From: Sclerotinia nivalis
Taxonomy: Eukaryota; Ascomycota; Leotiomycetes; Helotiales; Sclerotiniaceae
NCBI GenBank assembly: GCA_029531795.1
Contig: JAPEIS010000001.1
Location: 2,294,001-2,358,000, forward strand
Reading direction: 5' to 3'
Length of the DNA stretch: 64,000 bases
Positions 56,801 through 64,000 of this stretch are shown here, in pieces. The translations under genes and the position numbers were made by a program. Each line of letters starts with the position of its first letter. Position 1 is the stretch's first letter. The notes beneath the pieces were generated by a model. That model was not told the origin of the DNA and searched no databases. It saw only the letters and a program-made list of their open reading frames with translations.

Positions 56801-58758
56801 ATGTCTGAGTTTGATATTGTTGTCATCGGCTCTGGTATGAATTGCTTTCTTCTTTCTATTCTGTGTTATTGTATAATATGCGCATTGTATCCAAAAATTA
56901 CAGAGCATTAACTTTGTACCACGTCTCTCAGGCATAAGTGGTTTAGCTTTTGCCAGATTCTACCTCGATATCCATCCAGAAGCGAATCTAGTTATCCTCG
57001 AAGAAGACGTATGTCTTGGTGGTGTTTGGAGCTCAAGTAAGTATTGTCCCTGTCTGACTACCGTCCCTACCCTATATTTACCTATATATATTGACTTTGT
57101 GTAATTTCAAGGACGATCATACGATGAATTCTGGTGTCAAAGTGGCCGTCGAATGTCTGGATTCTCCGATGTCCCTCTCACTGTTCCCGAAGATGCACCT
57201 TTATATCATGACACCTTCGAAGCAAAATACGTCACCAAATATCTCGAGGAGTATGCAGATAATCACATATACAACGGGAAGACTCTCTTTTCAAGAATAC
57301 GTTTTGGCCATCAAGCTATCAAGGTTAACAAGATAGATGATATATGGCATGTCACAACAATATGTCTAGTTCATCTCAGATCAAAACATCAAAGCGGGCT
57401 GATCGTTACATGCCCTAAGCTTGTTGTTGCCATCGGTCGTACTTCGCTTCCCTATATTCCTCGAATTGATTATGGTTCGGAGACAACAAGTCACTTTGAT
57501 TCTGTTCATCATCATAAAGATTTTGGAGCATTGTCACAGCAACCACTCCCATGGGCCAGCGGAGTATTATACTTCGCAGTTCTTGGCGGTGGCAAGTCTG
57601 CTGCGGATATGGTCTACGAGTTAATCAAGAAAGGTCAGCATGTTAAGTGGATTATTCGAAGAACTGGCGAGGGTCCAGCTCTGCTCTTTCCCGCCCCTGG
57701 GCATGGCCGTTACAAGAACTCAATCGAAAGTTCAGCAACCAGGATCAAGGCACTGTTCAGTCCGTCTCCATTTATGCCAAAATCATGGTGGTTTTCCTTG
57801 ATTCGTGCCATTCTATATGGAACTCGTGTTGGAATAAACTATATGATGAAGAGAATAGATGACGTTAATCAATATTGTCGTAAGGTGGCGGCATATGATA
57901 CTAGACCGGAATCGTTGCCAGGGTTCTCACTCCTTGATTTTACTACCTCGTGAGTCACCCTCAATTATGTGTGGAAGCCATACTGATAACATTAGTGCAT
58001 TCTGGTGTACTGGACCTGTAGGACTTGTGCAGCATGACGATTTCTGGGATAAAATATCTCAGAATGCTCAAATTTATCGCAACGACGTTGTCTCTTACAA
58101 AGACAACATCATAACTTTAGATAATGGCACTCAACTTTATGCGGATGAATTATTACTAGGAACAGGCTGGACTACCACTCAAACATGCTTTTCCAATATA
58201 CAAGCTCAGTTTTTGGGTCTTCCTCATTTCAAAGTAAAGTATAATACAGAAGAAAGGAAGTTGTGGGAACGCCTTTATGAAGATGCAGACCGTCAAGTAA
58301 TTGCCGACTTTCCACTTCTTGAAAACCCTCCTCCATATCGAAAAAACCTCTCTGCCCCTCGCACAACAGTACAAAAGTTATACAAAGGCATTGCACCGCT
58401 TACAGACAACTCGATCGCATTTCTAGGGGCAATAGATATCTCGAACTCTTTCCGTGCAGCCGAAACACAAGCTATCTGGACCACAGCATACTTCGACGGT
58501 AACATAACTCTACCTCCAAAGGAACAGATGTTGAAAGAAGTTGCCTACATGTGGGCGTTTTCCAAACGAAGATATCCTACTCGTGGCGTGAAGGGAGAAT
58601 GTTTCTTCTTTGAGCTTGTTTGGTATACCGATGCTTTACTTCATGAGGTTGGCTTAAGATCACATCGCAAGGGATGGTGGGCTGACTTGGTGGAACCTTG
58701 TCTTGCATCGGACTTAAAGGGCATGAAGGATGAATACAAGAAGAAATTTGGATTGTGA
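56801..58758 (+). CDS. flavin-containing monooxygenase (FMO-like)
   Basis: Four exons, 56801-56834, 56932-57036, 57112-57949 and 57996-58758, join in frame to 579 aa. The FAD-binding GxGxxG is at residues 10-15 (VIGSGISGL), with its last half in exon 2. A second Rossmann motif for NADPH reads AVLGGGKSAADMVYEL, and between them comes VVAIGRTSLPYIP. The C-terminal GTGW segment is typical of class B flavoprotein monooxygenases. Such enzymes oxygenate soft nucleophiles (N, S) or ketones. In fungal clusters they often oxidise peptide or alkaloid intermediates. An in-frame upstream ATG at 56615 exists, but MSEFDIVVIG is the canonical start. It is convergent with the MFS gene, which lies 375 bp downstream. 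Confidence 0.92.
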
Positions 58759-59133
58759 GCGTTTTTTCGGGCACTAAATTTGAATTATTACTAGTCCTCA
58801 GGTGGATTCCCGGTACTGCCTAGGTACTCAGCACAATTGCACAACTAGCGTTTGATTAGAACTTATCACAACTTTGAGGCTTTAGCTGATTACATCTTAA
58901 TTTCCTTTTCTTGTGATTAAAACTTGACCATATCATGACTTTCTATATCTGCCCATGTGCCAATCATTTTCCGCTGCTAACTCGTGTATATACCTGTTGC
59001 ACCACCCGCTATCTAATTATTTCAACTCTTCGACGGTATCAATCCCAAATATTTCTTCTCATTATGAGTTTATAATCTCTCCTAAACACATCACAACTAT
59101 CTAACAAGTAGGCTCCAACACTTCTCAAACTCC
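58759..59133. other. convergent 3' intergenic region
   Basis: The 3' ends of the FMO and MFS genes meet here; no other feature was seen. Confidence 0.6.
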
Positions 59134-60888
59134 TCACAACTTCGGCTGAAAGCGTGGATTCGTTCTAATCCTCTCCCCATATCTCAACACCAGTAACGCT
59201 ATCGGTACAAACCCTATGGCAATAAAAGCCAAAACACTATTCCCCCATCCATACCCCAAGTGATCATACAGAGGATTAGCGCTCAACGGAACCAACGTTG
59301 AACAAATCGATCGGATGATGGTGCATGCACCGGTAGCGCTCGCGGCATAGATGGTATATGTATCGACGAGGTACATCTGCACGGGTAGATAACTGAATAG
59401 GATGCCGATTGCAATGACTGAACTACCTAGAATTGGAATGATCCAGTGGATATGATACTCAAGGGACCACCCGTACCAGAAGAATCCGATGGGAAGGAGA
59501 AATGCGCCGATGAACATGGGTAGGAGGCGGTATTCGGGTTTTTTGTCATTGTGTTTGGCTTCTATTTTGAGCATGTAGCGGTCGGAAAATCGAGCGAGGG
59601 TAAACTGGCAGAAGAGAAATCCGAACATGAGGCCGAAGTAGGCGAGGCCACTTTGCCCGGGAGTAAAGGAATAATTATTTTGGAAAACGGTGCCCAGGGT
59701 GGCGAAACATATCATTCCGTAGGCGTTGCTGAGGGCGCTGTAGAAGCCCACGAATGGGACTATTGGGGAGAGAAAGAGCATTTTGAAGGGACGGATCCAA
59801 GCTGCTTTTAGAATATCTCGGGGAGTTTTTTGGCTTGTGGTTTTGTGGCTTCTGGGTAAGTCTTTCTCTCCCTTATTCTGCTTTCGGCTTAAGACTACTG
59901 GCCCATAAGTCTCTTTGAGGATGATGATAGACAGAGAAAATAAAACACCAAACTATTGCATAGTTAGATATTTGGGAGTGCTATGTTGGGAAATAGCTCA
60001 CAGCAACCAATGTTGAGTAGAAAGTCCATCTCCAACTGATATTTTCCACGATATAACCACCGATTACAGGACCTAGAATCATAAATCTATTGATATATAG
60101 TGAGGTAAAAGAATGAAAACCAACCAATCGTCGGACCCTATAAGTAATTAGCGAGAACCTAAAGTATAACGCAACACAATACATACAACAACAGGACCGG
60201 CAGACATAATACTCAAGGCAAACCCTCTCCTTTCTCTCGGTATAAGATCAGCCACTATCGCCGGACCCATAAGCACAAACGTGATCGCCGCAAGACCCAT
60301 AATAGCACGAAACACGATGAAAAACGGAAGACTCCTGCTCGAACCACACACAGCTAGAGCCAACATAAAACCGATGTAGCCAGGATATAGCACCGTCACA
60401 TGTCCGTATAGTTCACTCATGGGAGCGATGACAAGAGGTCCTAAGCAATAGCCTATGGTGTAGATGGAGACAGTGAGAGAGGCGATTGAATCATTTGTTG
60501 AGTGAAAGTCTGCCATTATGGCGGGCAGGGCCGGTTCGAATGCCGAGGTACATGTTGCTCTGCAATTAGTTAGCTAGCGCTGTGCATTGTTTACAGTTTG
60601 GGTCTCGTGGTGGGCTTACGCTATGAAATTTATGATGACAAGGAGTGATACCGTTGTCCATTTGCGCATAGGAGACCAGTTTATTGGATTTTGAGGGTCG
60701 GTTGACCAATTTGAGGAAGTTAAGTCATGATTATTGAGATCATGCTTAGACACGGTGGGCTCTGTGGTCTGTTTCTCCTTATCGAGAACATCATCATCTA
60801 AAGGATGGAGTGATGATACCTCCGTAATCGTGATGTGTACTTCGCCAATCGGGTCTGTACCTGGGGTAGGCTGAAGTCCCGATGACAT
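59134..60888 (-). CDS. MFS transporter (DHA1/polyamine-type) with a 13-nt exon
   Basis: Five exons, 60888-60620, 60559-60187, 60137-60125, 60072-60002 and 59952-59134, join in frame to 514 aa. Twelve membrane segments are traceable. The N-tail ends with the family word NPINWSPMRKW. Helix 5 carries motif C, GPVVGPTIGPVIGGYIVE, diagnostic of drug:H+ antiporters. Its middle (GPTI) is encoded by the 13-nt third exon; skipping it breaks the frame. The large loop between helices 6 and 7 contains RKQNKGEKDL. Substrate is unknown. Introns are 49-60 nt. With the FMO and UstYa-like genes on either side it is the natural candidate exporter of a local metabolite cluster. Confidence 0.92.
60125..60137 (-). 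other. 13-nt microexon of the MFS gene
   Basis: The minus strand reads GGTCCGACGATTG, bounded by ...tatag upstream and gttggt... downstream. It supplies Gly-Pro-Thr-Ile and the first base of the following Gly codon. Only with this exon is the antiporter motif C complete and the frame open. Confidence 0.75.
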
Positions 60889-61803
60889 TGCGATAAGTAA
60901 TGGATTAAAATAAGGGAGAGAATACTAAGCACGCCACAGTTTGTCAGATTGAAACCCGTGGCAAAAATCAAAGTTACAGAGACCACTAATGTGGGAAACT
61001 GGTCGAAGAATCTATGTCAATAATCCAGATATTTCATACATGGGATAGAGTTTGCTGTCAGATATGACTGGGCCTCTTCACGAGATATTCTCGTAAATAC
61101 TTAGGTACCTTTCCTATGTGTAGTTGGTGGTACTACTTTAGCTGATAGCATTATTTGATACAAGCTGATAGGTGTCAAAAGAATTTAAAGTTGCACAAAG
61201 CTTTGAAGGAACGTTGATTTGGTGATACATATATACGATGTAGTATTGGAGCAGGAGTGATTGTATTCAGTAACCACAATGGGTAGGTGCGGTAGTACAT
61301 GAAGTGGTAGCACAATCAATTCCCCCGACATAAAGCTTAATAACGCCGGTGGAATTCGGGCCATCTATACCGGATCTTGTTTTAATTGACATAAATTACC
61401 TCTTGTGCGGCAGGAGAAACCCTTCTTGCTCGTTGTGAGGCAAGTCAGTGTGGCACAATGTGAGACGAATCCTGGCTAGTACCACCATATTGTACGTACT
61501 TTCTGTTCCGAAGACTCAAGCTTTCTTTTTGCATTTGACAGATTGTGCGGATGACTTAGCTAAGGCTCGTCAATCGGCTTGTTTTCTCGTGGGTTCACAT
61601 TTTGATCAAAATTTATGAAGCATGGGTGGTCGGGTGAGTAGTACCGTTTCTTCCTATCGAGTATTCAGTCTGGAAGGGACCAGTGAAATAATTATTATCA
61701 CGGTAGAGAAGATTCAATGTCTAACAAGCATGTTGCCAGTATAATAAATTCTGAATAACAAACATTTGCAAGACCAATATAAAAGTCAACACTCTCTTCA
61801 AAA
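60889..61803. other. intergenic
   Basis: Upstream region of the MFS gene and downstream region of the UstYa-like gene. No further gene was seen. Confidence 0.5.
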
Positions 61804-62832
61804 TCAATCATGAATCATTTCGGACCTTTTATAGCTTCTCCCTTTCAAGTATTCCGAAAAGACATCCCAATTAACACATTCGCGTTTGGATTGTGGACTT
61901 GCGTTCATGTCATGTCTAATATTACCAGACCAGTAGTAGGGAAGCGGTGCTAGATCCGGCTGACAGATCATGGATGAACGGAGAGATTCAAGGCAATGTA
62001 CTGAAGCTTGTTAGTTCTTTGCTATATAATGTAAGAAAGAAATTGTATTTTAACCTACATGCGTGATGTCGATCGTCTGCTCGATCTTCGTCTGTCCAGT
62101 TGGCATAGTAATGTTCTGGAAAAAAGGACTGTCGGAGTCGTCTCTACATGATGAGGCTCAATAGTAAGCCCATGATCAACTGGCACTCAGGAAAGAATTC
62201 ATACCAGACAATGAAGATTATGATGAACCGTAAGAATGACAGCGAAGTTGTTGTCTGGTAGAAGTATACTCTTGTTGATATCTAGCCGCGCAGCTTCTTC
62301 ACGGTAAAGTCGAACGCCATGCCCTCGATTTGCTTAAGGAAATTAGCCTCTAGAAGTGCGAATTATATGGAATTGAGAGTTACTAACGATGTATAAGCCT
62401 ATTCCATGCGCGTTCTGATTCGTCGCATGGCTCTCCCATGTAAATATCATTGGCCCAGAGATCAGGCGAAGCTGTCTCGATCTCGTACTGGATCCCATCT
62501 GCAAATGGAGCTGAAGCCTTGTTAGGATAGAATCTCCTCTTAAGCAAAAGAATTGGTTACATACTCCACAATGACGGTCGATGATTTGTTTTAATTTCTG
62601 GAAGTTTGAGGAAGTTACTTCGACTTGAGGTGAGTAATGAAGCCATGCCAATTAGAGTGAATGCCGCCACCATGCCGTACATCATGATTAGAACAGCCCA
62701 TGATTGCAATCTTCTGGGTGATATTGATTTGAGGGACTGATTTTTGCAATGAGGACAGTTTTCATTGTCGTCACCATAACCTTTCTCGTTGGAAAGCGGC
62801 CCTCCAGTATTTTCAAACATGATTGGTTGCAT
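61804..62832 (-). CDS. UstYa-like (DUF3328) oxidase
   Basis: Five exons, 62832-62565, 62510-62388, 62332-62205, 62143-62059 and 62000-61804, join in frame to 266 aa. The layout is that of UstYa proteins: a cytosolic N-tail, one membrane span at about 45-67 (WAVLIMMYGMVAAFTLIGMA), a lumenal domain beginning SLWTPFADGIQYE, then GVRLYREEAARLD. The two diagnostic HxxHC motifs are H168-N-L-H171-C172 and H200-A-L-H203-C204, followed by LESLRSSMICQPDL. UstYa homologues, named from the ustiloxin cluster, catalyse cyclisation, hydroxylation or halogenation, mostly in RiPP and peptide pathways. Three acceptors were chosen by phase and motif continuity; the second (62333-62334) is least certain. No precursor gene is proven nearby, but FMO and MFS genes lie on the same side. 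Confidence 0.87.
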
Positions 62833-63513
62833 GAAGAGCGTTTGACAAGTGGATCCAAATGCAAAAAGACGATTTAGATACCATTTAAAGACGTATAAAG
62901 CTCAGAAACAAAGCCTGGGGAAGCAAATGATAAGAACTGGTTAAGGCTGAATTTGGTGGAACTGTGCAGGTCATACGAAGTACTTTCGTACGCATACTTA
63001 CTCCACACAAAAGTTCCTTTATCGCATCCTTCACTAGTGCACCACATAATATCCGGAATCCTGTAGAACTGCACATGCTTTGACATATCGATCGGAGGAC
63101 TCGACAATCTCCATTTAGTATAAGTGATGTTGTAGAGAAATGTGCGTACTTGATTTGTGCTACCTCATCATTGTGATGTCGTTTATTGTCGAATAACAAA
63201 GGGGTAATTGGATGTACATTACATCTGTATGTCCTTGCGTAGCCCTTATCCGTGTAAGGACAGAGATACACATCTATGCTATCAAATGACCGATATGCGT
63301 ACAAACTCGATACACAAACGAAACCCCACCTCTCCAAAATACTTGCGATGCTCATTATATATATCTAGGTAGCTTTCGAGTAAAGTGATCTTCGAAAGCC
63401 CAAAGTCATATTCTATTCTTTTCAGCAAGAAGGTCTTGTCCCTCGTAAACAGTATCGAATTGAGCTCCAAAGCGAGGATCGAACATCGAAAATCAAGTCA
63501 AACATTCTTCATC
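62833..63513. other. intergenic, promoter of the UstYa-like gene
   Basis: No supported gene was seen. Minus-strand frames at 62874-63107 and 62885-63355 have no family features. A small RiPP precursor could lie here, but no repeated core with Lys-Arg spacers was seen. Confidence 0.45.
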
Positions 63514-63642
63514 ATGCGCCTACAATCCTTTCTCCTCGCAGTGTCTCTTATGGCCACAGCCACAGCCACAGCTATAGCCATTAGTCCGAGTAAGCTACCC
63601 ACTGACCCTTTCCAGTCGAATACAAATCTCAAGTCAAGATAG
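63514..63642 (+). CDS. short secreted peptide ORF with signal sequence
   Basis: A 42-codon frame starts MRLQSFLLAVSLMATATATA, a clean signal peptide with a likely cleavage after an Ala. The mature part is only about 20 residues (SPSKLPTDPFQSNTNLKSR). A possible intron from gtaagc at 63589 to an AG near 63632 would give another short tail (KIGIQMDFELAAEGALEKG). An alternative frame just downstream carries a Lys-Arg pair followed by DLLLTSLGDGYGVEV. It could be a small secreted protein or the start of a RiPP precursor. Function is not established. Confidence 0.35.
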   Translation: MRLQSFLLAVSLMATATATAIAISPSKLPTDPFQSNTNLKSR

Positions 63643-64000
63643 GAATCCAAATGGACTTTGAGCTCGCCGCAGAAGGTGCTCTTGAAAAGGGACCTTCTTC
63701 TAACGAGTCTTGGTGATGGTTATGGTGTTGAGGTTCGGATGAAGATCTGTTGAAGAGAAAGGTACAAGGATGGGGTAATTTGGCAGGAGAAATTTGTGTG
63801 TGGGCGACATAAACATGGGCGCCTTGGCTTGGAACGGTTTCTCTCTTAAGTCAAATTGGTTCAAAGCAGAGGATGCTTATTTGTTATCAAGCTGCTGCCA
63901 ACCGACTTGAATTAATACAAGAAAATCCGGAAATGTTTTGCGTGCCAGTGTATCTCCTGCACTTTATTGACGAAGGCCTCTTGTTGTAAAATACAATATT
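63643..64000. other. window edge, nothing firm
   Basis: Possible continuation of the preceding short gene by splicing; otherwise no gene was seen before the window ends. Confidence 0.35.

Noticed and set aside
1..64000. CRISPR arrays, bacterial operons, rRNA
   Set aside because: No regularly spaced repeat arrays with unique spacers and no rRNA-like conserved blocks were seen. The gene structure is fungal.

Overview
The window looks like nuclear DNA of a filamentous ascomycete, most likely a helotialean fungus of the Botrytis/Sclerotinia/Monilinia type. The evidence is spliced genes with short GT-AG introns (mostly 45-75 nt), fungal branch-point motifs, fungus-specific families (CFEM, BYS1, UstYa/DUF3328) and long intergenic spans rich in simple repeats. 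The succinate dehydrogenase iron-sulfur subunit is 301 aa with its key histidine at 273, the length and numbering I recall for Sclerotinia. This placement is inference; I could not run a search.

Layout. 1-11 kb: an intact dph4 gene surrounded by decayed genes (a membrane-protein remnant, an F-box pseudogene, a 5'-truncated remnant, and a multiply frameshifted member of a large uncharacterised fungal family). 11.5-14.3 kb: M1 aminopeptidase (Ape2 type). 14.3-22.5 kb: gene-poor DNA holding a 53-codon Cys-rich gene. 22.5-26.8 kb: CFEM GPI protein and a seven-exon MFS transporter with an element-like insertion in one intron. 27-32.6 kb: gene-poor, with a small unknown gene and a decayed relative. 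32.7-49.3 kb: the conserved core, namely sdhB, a BYS1-type secreted protein, a thiolase, rsa4/NLE1, msh4, a TA-flanked MITE, an FAD monooxygenase and a small membrane protein. 49.3-56.8 kb: a gene desert with an Old Yellow Enzyme remnant. 56.8-63.6 kb: FMO-type monooxygenase, MFS transporter, UstYa-like oxidase and a short signal-peptide ORF.

How genes may work together. The core genes are unrelated housekeeping functions (diphthamide synthesis, respiration, fatty-acid turnover, 60S assembly, meiotic crossing-over). The right end is different. A UstYa-like protein with both HxxHC motifs, an FMO, an MFS pump and an OYE remnant within about 8 kb resemble parts of a fungal RiPP or other secondary-metabolite cluster that runs off the window edge. 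That is the best candidate here for an undescribed system. No core synthase or convincing precursor with repeated cores is visible inside the window.

Exon boundaries given below were read by eye from GT/AG sites and codon phase. All multi-exon models close in frame without internal stops.
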